Positions 33,567 through 42,806 of a stretch of 64,000 bases of DNA are shown piece by piece. Numbering within the stretch: position 1 is the stretch's first letter; the number at the start of each line of letters is the position of its first letter. The translations under genes and the position numbers were made by a program. Source of the stretch: a virus; the IMG/VR virus record IMGVR_UViG_3300009185_000001, positions 62,001 to 126,000 of that record; one strand, written 5' to 3'. A model generated the notes under the pieces. The model was not told the origin of the DNA. It did no database searches and was given only the letters and a program-made list of their open reading frames with translations.

Positions 33567-33621
33567 TCTTTAAGAGTATATTGTTTTAAACATATTTCAA
33601 CTCAATATATTTAAAAAAGTA

Positions 33622-34236
33622 TTATTTTTTTACTATTATGAGATTTTCTAGGTTTATGAGCTTTTTTTCGTAATCATTCCAAAATTTTCGTATGATCTTT
33701 TCATAACTTTTGTCATGTTCGATGCACATACAACTAGGTTTTACTATATTTAAATCAACTTCAAGTGCTAATTCAGCCGAAAATCCCTCTACATCAATGG
33801 ATAAAAAATCTACAGTGCCTTCACGTTTTTTCACAAATTCTAATATTTCATTTATAGATATGCTACTAAGGAATATTTCTCTAGTTTTTTTATCAAATTC
33901 TTCGGGCGATTTGTGACATCTTTTAAGATTGTCTTTATTAGTAGAACTGAATGCTGAAAACGGAGAATCCCAAAACGATATCAATCCAGATTCTTTTGTT
34001 TTTGTAACAATACTTTGTATTATATGAATTTTAGAATTTTCTTTATATTCTTCAAATAATTTTGAAATACAAAATGGTGATGCATCTATTAAATAGGCTG
34101 TCCATCCCTTTTCAATCAAAGCTCTAGAATTTGAAAACTTTTTACTTTCAAATGCACCTATTTCAATCAATACTCCATCGTTTTTATCTTTGTAGTATTC
34201 TAGTAAAATTTTATCTTCATCGTTTTGACTGTACAT
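33622..34236 (-). CDS. FkbM-family methyltransferase
   Basis: A 204-residue SAM-dependent methyltransferase of FkbM type: YSQNDEDKILLEYY at the N-terminus, VLIEIGAFESKKFSNS (motif I), AYLIDASPF (motif II), and FLSIDVEGFSAELAL near 143-157, the FkbM signature. These enzymes often O-methylate sugars in polysaccharide clusters. It sits at the gp46 end of the glycosylation island, and a second FkbM gene lies at 35131-35769. GATAAGTA 9-16 bases before the ATG is a possible late-type promoter. Confidence 0.85.
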   Translation of the reverse strand: MYSQNDEDKILLEYYKDKNDGVLIEIGAFESKKFSNSRALIEKGWTAYLIDASPFCISKLFEEYKENSKIHIIQSIVTKTKESGLISFWDSPFSAFSSTNKDNLKRCHKSPEEFDKKTREIFLSSISINEILEFVKKREGTVDFLSIDVEGFSAELALEVDLNIVKPSCMCIEHDKSYEKIIRKFWNDYEKKLINLENLIIVKK

Positions 34237-34268
34237 AATATTATATACTTATCATAAATAAAAATCAC

Positions 34269-35138
34269 TTATATACTTTTAAATTTTTGTTCTATAATTT
34301 TATCTAAAATATCAAATTTAGAACCATTTTCTATTTCATCATCCCATTTATTATGCCAATGCCAAGTAAATGCACCCTCAAATAATTCTATATTATCTAC
34401 TTTTTTAAACGGATTGCACTCTGTTCCCTCATATCCCCACTCCGAGTTAAACCATATTCCAGGTAGTACTAATAAATCGTTGTCGCATATTTTACTATAT
34501 AATAAATTTCCCCATATTGTACTGTTTTTAATAATAGGAGATTTGGACAATTTATCCAAAAATTCTATAGAAAGTTTAGAATTTTTATTTAATTTCATTA
34601 TAGCACCATTCATTGTAATGGTTGGTTCTTCAGCAGTAAATCCAGAAGTTCCCCATTGATATAAAAATTCATAATTATGTAAAGGAGACATATTTCTTAA
34701 TACAAGAACATCCATGTCTATGTAGAATCCTCCATATTTATGTAATATCAAAAGTCTAAATAAATCTCCTTCTAGATAACATTTATCATCTACAATAGAA
34801 TCGATATTTAAATAATTTTTTAAAAATGAATTTTCTAATTCATACAACAAATTCCACCTTTTTAAATTTACAAACTTAGATACTTGTTTAAAATATTTAT
34901 TTTCTGATAAATCAACATTAGACCAGAGGTTAATTTCAATATTTTTATCATGATTTACAATTATAGATTTTAAAACTGTTAATTGTTTTTTTCCAAAATT
35001 TCTAGGAACTCTCCAGAAACAATGGAATTTTAATTTTTCTTTGGTATTAGAAAGATTTTTTGCATACTCAAGAGATTTTAGATAATTTTCTCTATCTGGT
35101 TTGTATAGATTTTGATTATTTTCTAGTAATTTAATCAT
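34269..35138 (-). CDS. Glycosyltransferase with DXD motif (GT32-like)
   Basis: A 289-residue GT-A enzyme. FHCFWRVPRNFGKKQL near 38-53 is a GT32 opening, and LEGDLFRLLILHKYGGFYID then Met-Asp (DMD 141-143) is the Gly_transf_sug signature with the metal-binding DXD. MNGAIMKLNK and FTWHWHNKWDDE follow at the acceptor side. It probably adds hexose to a surface or virion glycan. The stop of the FkbM gene at 35131 overlaps its start, so the two are cotranscribed. Confidence 0.82.
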   Translation of the reverse strand: MIKLLENNQNLYKPDRENYLKSLEYAKNLSNTKEKLKFHCFWRVPRNFGKKQLTVLKSIIVNHDKNIEINLWSNVDLSENKYFKQVSKFVNLKRWNLLYELENSFLKNYLNIDSIVDDKCYLEGDLFRLLILHKYGGFYIDMDVLVLRNMSPLHNYEFLYQWGTSGFTAEEPTITMNGAIMKLNKNSKLSIEFLDKLSKSPIIKNSTIWGNLLYSKICDNDLLVLPGIWFNSEWGYEGTECNPFKKVDNIELFEGAFTWHWHNKWDDEIENGSKFDILDKIIEQKFKSI

Positions 35139-35769
35139 TTGTGCAATACATTATATACGGTCTTTGAGTTATTATTATAGGCTCATCATTCGCTATATTT
35201 TTAAACTTAAAATTATTATCTGTCATTATTGTATATATTTCTTCCCAATCTTCATCTAAATGGCATTCTATAATAATCAATTTGCATTTTTTTAACGTTT
35301 CTAACCCACCTTTGATGGCTTTTAATTCAGATCCTTCGATATCAATTTTAATACAATCTAATGATTTATCTTTAAAATAAAAATCTAATGTTGTGCATGG
35401 AATTTTATTTTTAAAAGGTGATATGTTATAACCAACATCATGTCCTAAAATATTTGACATATGAGATCCGCATTCGTATACATTTTCAAATCCTATATTA
35501 TCGGAAATTGCAACTCTTTCAAAAATAGAATCTAAAATGACAGGGTTATTGTCATTTATTTCAAATGCATAAACTTTTCCATTTGGTTTTGAAAGATTTA
35601 AAAATGAATAAGTAAATCTTCCTTGGCAAGAACCAACATCACAATAATTCCAATCTGGTTTGTGCTTTTTTAATACAATTTGATCTATTAAGTTGTCCCA
35701 ATCTATATTACCAGCCCATGTTGGTCCTTGTAATTTTTTTTTATTGTTTAATTCTTCTTGTGTTTTCAT
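35131..35769 (-). CDS. FkbM-family methyltransferase
   Basis: A 212-residue methyltransferase. DWNYCDVGSCQGRFTYSFL (motif I), VYAFEINDNNP (motif II), LDCIKIDIEGSELKAIKG near 140-157 and KCKLIIIECH are FkbM-type. It is only distantly similar to the gene at 33622. Its likely substrate is a sugar hydroxyl of the glycan built by the neighbouring transferases. TATAAATA lies 8-15 bases upstream of the ATG. Confidence 0.85.
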   Translation of the reverse strand: MKTQEELNNKKKLQGPTWAGNIDWDNLIDQIVLKKHKPDWNYCDVGSCQGRFTYSFLNLSKPNGKVYAFEINDNNPVILDSIFERVAISDNIGFENVYECGSHMSNILGHDVGYNISPFKNKIPCTTLDFYFKDKSLDCIKIDIEGSELKAIKGGLETLKKCKLIIIECHLDEDWEEIYTIMTDNNFKFKNIANDEPIIITQRPYIMYCTND

Positions 35770-35776
35770 TTTTTTT

Positions 35777-35784
35777 TATTTATA
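35777..35784 (-). promoter_or_regulatory. Candidate late promoter before FkbM gene
   Basis: TATAAATA on the minus strand followed by an A-tract and the ATG at 35769. Matches the T4 late octamer; chance occurrence is possible in AT-rich DNA. Confidence 0.35.
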
Positions 35785-35855
35785 TGAATAATTATGTTAT
35801 CTCATTTAAAAGTAAATCTTGTTGAATGTTTTTATTGTTACAATAAATTATATAA

Positions 35856-36659
35856 GTGATAAAATTTAACATAAAAAATATTTTAAATGCAGCAAATTAT
35901 GAGAATTTATGTAAATTTTCAATAATTCCCCCAGAAGGTAAAATATTTACAAATAATATATTACAAGAAGATTCAATAATTTTTTGTAAAACCGATTTTT
36001 TGGAGTATTTATTTGAAAATTTAAAAAATTCTAAACATAAATATACTGTAATAACACATCATTCAGATTATTCTATAGATGAATTTATTTTTAAAAAAAA
36101 ACCATCATGCATTAAAAAATGGTTTGCAATTAATCCTACGTTTATACATGACGATTTAATTTCAATTCCTCTTGGAATAAAAACACATACGGGAATATAT
36201 TTTGAAGAAAAATACAAGACAAATTGGTTTTCGGAAAATATTGATAATTTAATAAAAAACGAAAAACAGTTTAAACTATATTGTAATTGGAATAATACAA
36301 ATCCGTATAGAAATAATATAATAGAAATTTTAAAAAAAAATAATTTGAATTATACGCATGAATGCAATAAACCATTTGAAGAATATGCAACGAATATGTC
36401 CAAACATAAGTTTGTAATATCCCCTCCGGGAAATGGAATAGATTGTCATAGGACATGGGAAGCTTTATATATGGGATGTATACCAATAGTAATAAAAAAT
36501 TATATATATAATAGCTTTACCGATCTTCCTATATTGCAATTGAATGATTATTCAGAAATAACTAATAATGTTTTAGATTCTTTTATTGATAAAAAATTTA
36601 ATTATGAAAAATTAACAATTGATTATTGGAAAAACAAGGTAAATTTAAATTATGAATAA
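35856..36659 (+). CDS. Exostosin-like glycosyltransferase
   Basis: A 267-residue protein from GTG 35856, the first of three plus-strand genes in the island. SKHKFVISPPGNGIDCHRTW then EALYMGCIPIVIKN (195-225) is the exostosin/GT47-like donor-binding signature, and CIKKWFAINPTFIH and IPLGIKTHTG lie upstream. It probably acts on a nucleotide sugar; the acceptor is unknown. It is very AT- and Asn/Lys/Ile-rich. The start follows a short divergent region shared with the FkbM gene. Confidence 0.75.
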   Translation: MIKFNIKNILNAANYENLCKFSIIPPEGKIFTNNILQEDSIIFCKTDFLEYLFENLKNSKHKYTVITHHSDYSIDEFIFKKKPSCIKKWFAINPTFIHDDLISIPLGIKTHTGIYFEEKYKTNWFSENIDNLIKNEKQFKLYCNWNNTNPYRNNIIEILKKNNLNYTHECNKPFEEYATNMSKHKFVISPPGNGIDCHRTWEALYMGCIPIVIKNYIYNSFTDLPILQLNDYSEITNNVLDSFIDKKFNYEKLTIDYWKNKVNLNYE

Positions 36660-37404
36660 AATAAATTTTTTCTTAGTAACTTATGATAGGTTATACGATA
36701 AAGTTTTAGAAAAATTACATGAAAAAGAAGTTTCTGATATTGTTTGTTATAATATACAAAAAAACGTTCCTAAACATATAACTTCTTTGGTAAAAAATCA
36801 AATAAACGAATGGGAACTTGAGTGGAACGATTTTGATTATCAAAAAAAACAATATTACGAATATTCATCTTTTATACATTTGCTTAAAAATCCAATATTA
36901 ATCGATACTCTTACTCATATAGGAATTTTACACTACGATACGATACTGGAAAAAAATTCAATAAAAGATATATACGATGTTTTAGAAGAAAACCCCGATA
37001 CAATTTTTTATCAAAAAATAAGAAATACTGTTGATTTGTATCTTTCTAGATATGAGGTAGAATGCTTATGTAAATTTATGTCTGAAAAACTTAAAATGAA
37101 TATAGATGCAAATAACATATGGAATAATGGTTGGGTAAGCGAGGCATTAAGCGTAACGCCAAAATATATTTTTTTAAAATTTGCAAATTTTTTAATAGAA
37201 AATAAATTAGAAATAGAAAATATTTTATTAGAAAACAAATGGGGAATAATGAATAATATAAATCATAGAATATGTGGTATAATAGAAAGAATGTGGGGAT
37301 TTTATTTAATTTCTTGCGGATTAAATTTAAAAAAAATGAATATAACTCATGATTGGGATTCCTATGTCCACAAACACACCACAGAACCAAACTGGATTAA
37401 ATAA
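36652..37404 (+). CDS. Hypothetical protein of the glycosylation island (possible glycosyltransferase)
   Basis: A 250-residue protein overlapping the exostosin-like gene by eight bases. It begins with a Rossmann-like strand (INFFLVTYDRLYDKVLEK), has LIDTLTHIGILHYDTIL near 83 that resembles a GT-A Asp-containing region, and HRICGIIERMWGFYLISCG near 210 that recalls capsular-type transferases with a conserved ER element. The family cannot be named with certainty. Very Asn/Ile/Lys-rich. Context suggests sugar transfer. Confidence 0.5.
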   Translation: MNKINFFLVTYDRLYDKVLEKLHEKEVSDIVCYNIQKNVPKHITSLVKNQINEWELEWNDFDYQKKQYYEYSSFIHLLKNPILIDTLTHIGILHYDTILEKNSIKDIYDVLEENPDTIFYQKIRNTVDLYLSRYEVECLCKFMSEKLKMNIDANNIWNNGWVSEALSVTPKYIFLKFANFLIENKLEIENILLENKWGIMNNINHRICGIIERMWGFYLISCGLNLKKMNITHDWDSYVHKHTTEPNWIK

Positions 37405-37407
37405 TTT

Positions 37408-37968
37408 ATGAACACATTAAACCAAATACTAAACGTTTCTAATTCTATATTAGATCAGCAAGATACTTCTTATATCAATAAACATAATTTGTATCATGAT
37501 ACTTCTTATTATCACTTAAACAGTGGAAAAGAGCATTATAGATTGCTAATGTATATTTCTTCTTTATTCACTAATTCAATTTTATTTGATGTGGGAACAA
37601 ATAAATGCATGTCTGCATTGGCTTTGTCTAAAAATGGTACAAATACAGTTAAGACTTATGATATTCTTAAAGCGTCTCCCGAATATCCTTCTGTAAGCAA
37701 TATTGAATATATTATAGGGGATTCAACAGAAGATAAAGATTTAATAAATTCTAACTGTATATTTTTAGACGTTGCTCATGATGGAACATATGAAGATATA
37801 TTTTATGATCACCTTCGCAACATAAACTGGAAAGGATTTTTACTTTTAGATGATATTCATCTAAACGATCCAATGAAAACCTTCTGGAATAGAATAACAG
37901 AAGAGAAATATGATGTTACCGATAAAGGTCATTGGAGCGGTACTGGATTAGTAGTTTTCAGAGATTGA
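37408..37968 (+). CDS. SAM-dependent methyltransferase (class I)
   Basis: A 186-residue protein with NSILFDVGTNKCMSALALS (motif I), TVKTYDILKAS (motif II), NCIFLDVAHDGTYED and WKGFLLLDDIHLND, in line with small class I methyltransferases used in cell-surface glycan clusters. It starts three bases after the preceding stop and ends two bases from the convergent gene at 37970. The substrate is unknown. Confidence 0.75.
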   Translation: MNTLNQILNVSNSILDQQDTSYINKHNLYHDTSYYHLNSGKEHYRLLMYISSLFTNSILFDVGTNKCMSALALSKNGTNTVKTYDILKASPEYPSVSNIEYIIGDSTEDKDLINSNCIFLDVAHDGTYEDIFYDHLRNINWKGFLLLDDIHLNDPMKTFWNRITEEKYDVTDKGHWSGTGLVVFRD

Positions 37969-37969
37969 A

Positions 37970-38653
37970 TTACAATCCTTGACTAATCATAATACATTCA
38001 GGATTTATAACTCCATTACTAAGACTAAGATATTGTAACCATTTATTGCAATATCTAGTTTCATCAAACATATCAAGATTGGTAGCTATTATACTTGCTG
38101 CTGATTGATCGTGCCTGTGTCCCATGCATCTAGAATCTTGTGATTCCGTATTATTTTGATTTGTCCAACTTCCTTTAAAATAGGGAATCGAATCTTTCCA
38201 TTGTTTTAAGAATTCTATACTTTTTTCATTGGTAAGATCCAATCCCATAAAACATGCTAAAATTTGATATATTTTTTCTGATTGATCTCTTGAGATTTTA
38301 AAATAATTTAACATCTCATCATTTGTCCACTGAGCACAATTCCAGCCATCCCAAAAAAACATATGTCCATGTTCTTCTATATAGTCAAATATTGGTTCTA
38401 AAGACTTTATTGCATATAATGCCGAATCACACCATAATATACTTTCATATCCTTTTGAAAATGCCTTTTCAAACGCTGCTATTTTGAAAGCATACGGAAC
38501 TTCTTGATGGGTGGGAGAGGGAATTTTACTTTCATCTGTAAATGCAAACATATCTCCCTTGAAATTTTGTTCTTTTAAAGATTCTATCAATCTTTTTTGT
38601 CCATGTGGATACCAACTTCCTTTTGCAAAATTGATAATACATCTTTTTTTCAT
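37970..38653 (-). CDS. Nucleotide-sugar transferase-like protein
   Basis: A 227-residue protein. It opens with CIINFAKGSWYPHGQKRLIESL, has KIAAFEKAFSKGYESILWCDSALY (57-80) with the Asp-containing donor/metal region, and DSRCMGHRHDQSAASIIA near 170-187, a pattern of GT-A-like putative nucleotide-diphospho-sugar transferases. It overlaps the start of the downstream-transcribed order at 38650. Convergent with the methyltransferase gene. Confidence 0.65.
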   Translation of the reverse strand: MKKRCIINFAKGSWYPHGQKRLIESLKEQNFKGDMFAFTDESKIPSPTHQEVPYAFKIAAFEKAFSKGYESILWCDSALYAIKSLEPIFDYIEEHGHMFFWDGWNCAQWTNDEMLNYFKISRDQSEKIYQILACFMGLDLTNEKSIEFLKQWKDSIPYFKGSWTNQNNTESQDSRCMGHRHDQSAASIIATNLDMFDETRYCNKWLQYLSLSNGVINPECIMISQGL

Positions 38654-39924
38654 ACTATTGATGTAGTTTGTTTGCTATTAAATAAATAATAATGCAAAAT
38701 TTTATCTATATGATGTTCGGTTTTTGCTGATTTACATAAATCTTCAACCCAACACCAATCTTCTGTCAGTGAAATGTCATTAAATTCAGTTTTTTTTGCT
38801 ATTTTACTATTCCACACGCACATATGAAATGGTTTTCTATATACAGGAATTCCCTGATAATATTCAGTATTTTCATATTGTAAACCAAAATATACAATTG
38901 TAGGAACATCATCATTTATCCGAGTTTCTTGGTTAAATGAAATCACATCAACGTCCATATTTGTTTGTATAGCAGTTATTATTTCTCTGATGTAGTCATC
39001 TGATATATCATCATCATCGTCTATATATGCTATAAACCTTCCCTCACTCATATTTAAAATAGACTGTCTTTTATTACCAACTGAACGAGTCTTGTTGTCA
39101 ATAACAACTAAAATTTCTACTTCAGATTTTACTTTATATTTTTCTATCTGATTTTGTAATTTTTCAATTAAATATTTTAACTTATCCATTCTTTCAGGAA
39201 TTCCTAAAATTAAAATTGAAAATAATTTTTTATTTAAATCATGCAAATCAAAGTTTTTTTCTTTTCGTTTGTTGTAAGTTTCTTTATCTGTAAAGAAATA
39301 TGATTCATTTCTTACATATAATTGATCATAATTAGTCTTTTGATATACTGGATGTGCATGTTCGATTATTATTCTATCTGATCTATAACATTTTTTAAGG
39401 TTTAAAGATACATCAGTAAATTCATTGTCACACCATAAGCTAATATAATCCGGATGATATATGTAATTAAAACGTTCATAATATTTTTTACCCAAAATAC
39501 AAAGAGTATTGATATTGTTTTGACCTCCATCATTATACCAAAGAACACCATCTAAATTTTTAAAATGATCATTCATATCCCCTGTAATGATAGTATCATA
39601 ACCCCTTTCAATTGGAATCATATCGTCCGATGCTAATAACACTATATCCCATCCTATAATTTTATCCACATCAGCATTACAGGCTTGAATTTTTGTTTTA
39701 CTATCACCAAAAAAATATGCTAATTTAATTTTATTCTTATAATTTTCTAATTTACTAATAACAGAAGAATTATTCATAGTAGAATCATCACTATCCATTG
39801 ATATTAGAAATGCAATGCTAGAAACATTTTCAGCCATTTCAATATACTTGTCCAATACCGAAAAGAATTTTTCTGGTCTTCCTCTGGTTGGAAATTTGAT
39901 TAATAGTTTTAAGTTTGATTTCAT
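38650..39924 (-). CDS. Two-domain glycosyltransferase (GT2-type)
   Basis: A 424-residue protein with two GT-A-like halves. The N-terminal half starts LKLLIKFPTRGRPEKFF and has LLASDDMIP near 97 as the DXD-like acid pair; the C-terminal half starts KLFSILILGIPERMDKL and has GNKRQSILN and then IAYIDDDDDISDDYI near 295-310, a clear GT2 metal site. The C-half resembles the next gene (39927-40469). It may add two sugars or be a duplication fusion. The acceptor is unknown. Confidence 0.75.
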   Translation of the reverse strand: MKSNLKLLIKFPTRGRPEKFFSVLDKYIEMAENVSSIAFLISMDSDDSTMNNSSVISKLENYKNKIKLAYFFGDSKTKIQACNADVDKIIGWDIVLLASDDMIPIERGYDTIITGDMNDHFKNLDGVLWYNDGGQNNINTLCILGKKYYERFNYIYHPDYISLWCDNEFTDVSLNLKKCYRSDRIIIEHAHPVYQKTNYDQLYVRNESYFFTDKETYNKRKEKNFDLHDLNKKLFSILILGIPERMDKLKYLIEKLQNQIEKYKVKSEVEILVVIDNKTRSVGNKRQSILNMSEGRFIAYIDDDDDISDDYIREIITAIQTNMDVDVISFNQETRINDDVPTIVYFGLQYENTEYYQGIPVYRKPFHMCVWNSKIAKKTEFNDISLTEDWCWVEDLCKSAKTEHHIDKILHYYLFNSKQTTSIV

Positions 39925-39926
39925 AA

Positions 39927-40469
39927 TTATGTGCTAGATGGGTAATAGTAATATATTGGACCTTGTATATAAGTTTCTGTTTTTAACTTTCCTTGTAATC
40001 CATGTGAAAATGCTTTATCTTCTGCATAATAAGCATCTGGAAATCTTACATCAAGTGCTATTTCCCTTCTAATAGGATTTAAATGATTTGGACATCTATA
40101 ATAAACATCATTTTCTTCAAACCAATCTTGATATCTTAGAGAATGTATGAATTTTTTGGGACCGATGTGCTGTTGTGTTATAATTCCTTCAATTCCGCAA
40201 CAATCTGGATTTGATTTTAGTGCTTCTAATATACCAAAAACATAAAAAGGAGAAACCATATCATCATCATCAACAAAAACTACATAATCGCCCTTTGCTG
40301 CTTCTAGTAGGTCGTTTCTTTTTGCTCCTATGGATCTTTCTCCGTTATCACAAACTGCTAACATTTCCACCGAATCATTTGATTGAGCCTTTAGTACTCT
40401 GGCTAAATTCTGAAAAACAGGTAATCGTTGGTGTAGTGTTGCTGTTAATATGGACAATCTTTTATTCAT
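39927..40469 (-). CDS. Glycosyltransferase family 2
   Basis: A 180-residue GT2 core: RLSILTATLHQRLPVFQNLA, SIGAKRNDLLEAAKGDYVVFVDDDDMVSPFY split here as GAKRND near 49 and FVDDDD near 67, then YYAEDKAFSHGL near 147 with the ED catalytic pair. It is short for the family but keeps donor and metal sites. The stop lies two bases from the next start (39924), so the pair is translationally coupled. Confidence 0.8.
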   Translation of the reverse strand: MNKRLSILTATLHQRLPVFQNLARVLKAQSNDSVEMLAVCDNGERSIGAKRNDLLEAAKGDYVVFVDDDDMVSPFYVFGILEALKSNPDCCGIEGIITQQHIGPKKFIHSLRYQDWFEENDVYYRCPNHLNPIRREIALDVRFPDAYYAEDKAFSHGLQGKLKTETYIQGPIYYYYPSST

Positions 40470-40509
40470 GCTTAAATTAAGTAATATTTTATACTATTTT
40501 ATAAAAAAA

Positions 40510-41985
40510 TCAAGTTTTTTTAACTTTAATATGTTTATAATCATTAAATTTTTCTATTGAAATTTCAAAGGACTTTAAATTTAAGTTAAACAATCCATTG
40601 TCTTTTAAATTTGTTTTTCCTGCAATTTCATCTTCTCTTATTTTTCCATTTTTTAAATGTGCTTCCCATTCTATAGGATTTTGTATTCGGGGTGTGTGTG
40701 GAACAGAATAAAACCTTCCAAACGGATATCTATACACATTTAATCCAGATTTTTTTACTCTTTCTCCTAATATATTGTCCTCAGAACCCCAACCCACACA
40801 ATTTATCGGATAACCATTTACTAACTCAAAATGTTCTCTTCTAAAAACAATCACACCACCCATAAGAGCAGCAGGATCTTCGATATAGTTGAACTGACTA
40901 CAATAAGTGCTCATGTGAACAGGATTTACAGGGTATGAGTAATCGGCAACCTCTGGCAATAAGTCTACATCATGAAAACAGTAGTAATCCGAATCAGGAT
41001 TTAATAAAAAAGCTATGTTATTAATAAGTCCTTTATTAAAAAGTTCATTATCATTTTGTTCTACTACTATTAATTCAAAATTCTCTACTTGTTTTGATAT
41101 ATAATCCTTCAATCTTGGTATTAACAAATCTAATGCCTTTTTCCTATCTCTATATGGTATGATAACAGAAAGTTTTTTGTTTTTATTTATAGTTTTTTTC
41201 CTGCTATAATTTGATTGTAAAAAGGAAAGAGTATTTTCTAATTCATTTTTACTAACAGGCTCTATTTGATTGGTAAAGTGTCCCCATTTTTTGACAAAAT
41301 GGTTTGCAGACCTTTCAACATTTTCTTTATAATTTTCTTTGTTGGTTATAGAAGAGTTATCGCTACTTCCTTCTATATCTGTTAAATAATCATTACTGTT
41401 CAACACGTCAGGGAAATACCAAAAAGGTGGGGCAACGTTTTTCTTTATTAAATTATATTCAAAATCCACATGTTCAAATGCATTTATATAGGATTCATCA
41501 AAATAACCTAATTTTTTAATAAGATTGGCATTTATATACATAAATGCCCCCTGTGGATTGTGATAAAATCCTACTTTTGTTCCGTCACACTGCTCTAAGG
41601 CATATTTTAATGTTTTTTCGTTACCTGCTACCTTTTCATAACACAAATGATGTATTCCTGTAGAGTTTGCAGTTTTGATATATTCATCAAATACATTTGA
41701 ATCTTTAATGATAATGTCATCTTCAACCAGAAATAGATACTCACAATCAAATTTTTCTATTAAAAAATGCAAAGCATGGTTTTTAGAAACAGAAACTCCC
41801 AATTGAGCATTGTGTTTTATGACATAATCACCATCTAATTCATTTACATATGAATTTTTGCCATCATTAACAATAACAAGAGCATCTATCCTGTCTCTTG
41901 GAATGCTTTTTAATACTTGAGAATAATACTCAGGTCTATTATAAGTTATAATCCCTACGCCAATTTTTCCGCATGGTTTTTCCAT
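40510..41985 (-). CDS. Fused glycosyltransferase: GT2-like N half and beta-1,4-galactosyltransferase (GT7)-like C half
   Basis: A 491-residue protein. The N half (1-240) has KIGVGIITYNRPEYYSQVLK, FLVEDDIII near 86-94 and a NAFEHVDFEY near 168, as in its neighbour at 41955. The C half (270-491) has KLSVIIPYRDR (271-281), VVEQND, FNKGLINN, CFHDVDLLP (336-344) and GWGSEDN (398-404), the metal and acceptor signatures of the GT7 beta4GalT family. The protein probably adds two different sugars in sequence. Overlap of 31 bases with the upstream gene implies cotranslation. GT7 is best known from animals but occurs in some bacterial and viral proteins. Confidence 0.8.
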   Translation of the reverse strand: MEKPCGKIGVGIITYNRPEYYSQVLKSIPRDRIDALVIVNDGKNSYVNELDGDYVIKHNAQLGVSVSKNHALHFLIEKFDCEYLFLVEDDIIIKDSNVFDEYIKTANSTGIHHLCYEKVAGNEKTLKYALEQCDGTKVGFYHNPQGAFMYINANLIKKLGYFDESYINAFEHVDFEYNLIKKNVAPPFWYFPDVLNSNDYLTDIEGSSDNSSITNKENYKENVERSANHFVKKWGHFTNQIEPVSKNELENTLSFLQSNYSRKKTINKNKKLSVIIPYRDRKKALDLLIPRLKDYISKQVENFELIVVEQNDNELFNKGLINNIAFLLNPDSDYYCFHDVDLLPEVADYSYPVNPVHMSTYCSQFNYIEDPAALMGGVIVFRREHFELVNGYPINCVGWGSEDNILGERVKKSGLNVYRYPFGRFYSVPHTPRIQNPIEWEAHLKNGKIREDEIAGKTNLKDNGLFNLNLKSFEISIEKFNDYKHIKVKKT

Positions 41986-42806
41986 ATTTCTTGTAAATTT
42001 TTAACAACTTCTTCTTCTGTATATTCATTTTCTACTGGTCCATATCCCTGAACAACCGCAAAATTGTTTTTCTTAACAAATCTTTGATGGTTTTTTAAGA
42101 AATTTTCTGCAAAGTCTTCTTGAGATCTTATCTTGCTATTTTGATGATCAGGAACAATATCTTTAAGATAATTTTCCGCATCTTGCACGTCAGCAAACCA
42201 TCTAAAATGCGGATGGTATCCTGCTTTAATTATTTGATACGTGTGATCTACATGTTCCAGAGCATTATAAAATTGCTCGTCTATGAGTCCAACATCTTTC
42301 AAAGTATCTATATGATAATAACTAAATGCTCCTAATATATTTGGATATAGAACAATTTTAGTTTGATCCGGATAATTTATAATTCTTCTGGATACTGGAT
42401 CACCGTTTAAATTTCTATTGTGATTTCCATGAAGTCCAAAATTTAAATGTTTTATTCCGGTTGTCTTTGCTGCGTTAATATATAAATTAAAAATTTTATG
42501 ATCTAAAAGCTCAACATCATCTTCCATAAGAAAGACATGTTCACATTCAGAATCACTTAACCTTTTAAGTCCATAATTTTTCGCCTTTCCTACGCCTTCC
42601 TTTCCCTGAGTGTGTATGACTTCTACCCCTAATCCTTCATAAACGCTATTATCTCGTAAAGAAGGAGGGGTATCATCTATTACAATGAGCTTAAAAAAAC
42701 TACTTTCAAATGTATTGGTGTGTTTTAAGACGGATGTTAGGCTTTTTTGTAAAAAATTATAACGATCACACGTAATTAACGCTAAACCTATTTTATTTTT
42801 TTGCAT
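41955..42806 (-). CDS. Glycosyltransferase family 2 (paralogue of the N half of 40510 gene)
   Basis: A 283-residue GT2-like protein: KIGLALITCDRYNFLQKSLTSVL, LIVIDDTPPSLRD, FLMEDDVEL near 90-98, then FNLYINAAKTTGIKHLNF and NALEHVDHTYQI. The order EDD, IF, TGI-HL, EHVD is the same in the N half of the next gene, so the two are tandem paralogues. The EDD group is the likely metal site. Confidence 0.78.
   Translation of the reverse strand: MQKNKIGLALITCDRYNFLQKSLTSVLKHTNTFESSFFKLIVIDDTPPSLRDNSVYEGLGVEVIHTQGKEGVGKAKNYGLKRLSDSECEHVFLMEDDVELLDHKIFNLYINAAKTTGIKHLNFGLHGNHNRNLNGDPVSRRIINYPDQTKIVLYPNILGAFSYYHIDTLKDVGLIDEQFYNALEHVDHTYQIIKAGYHPHFRWFADVQDAENYLKDIVPDHQNSKIRSQEDFAENFLKNHQRFVKKNNFAVVQGYGPVENEYTEEEVVKNLQEIWKNHAEKLA

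Noticed and set aside
33574-33621. Small inverted repeat ACTCTT-T-AAGAGT before gp46
   Set aside because: Too short a loop and stem to support a terminator or operator call.
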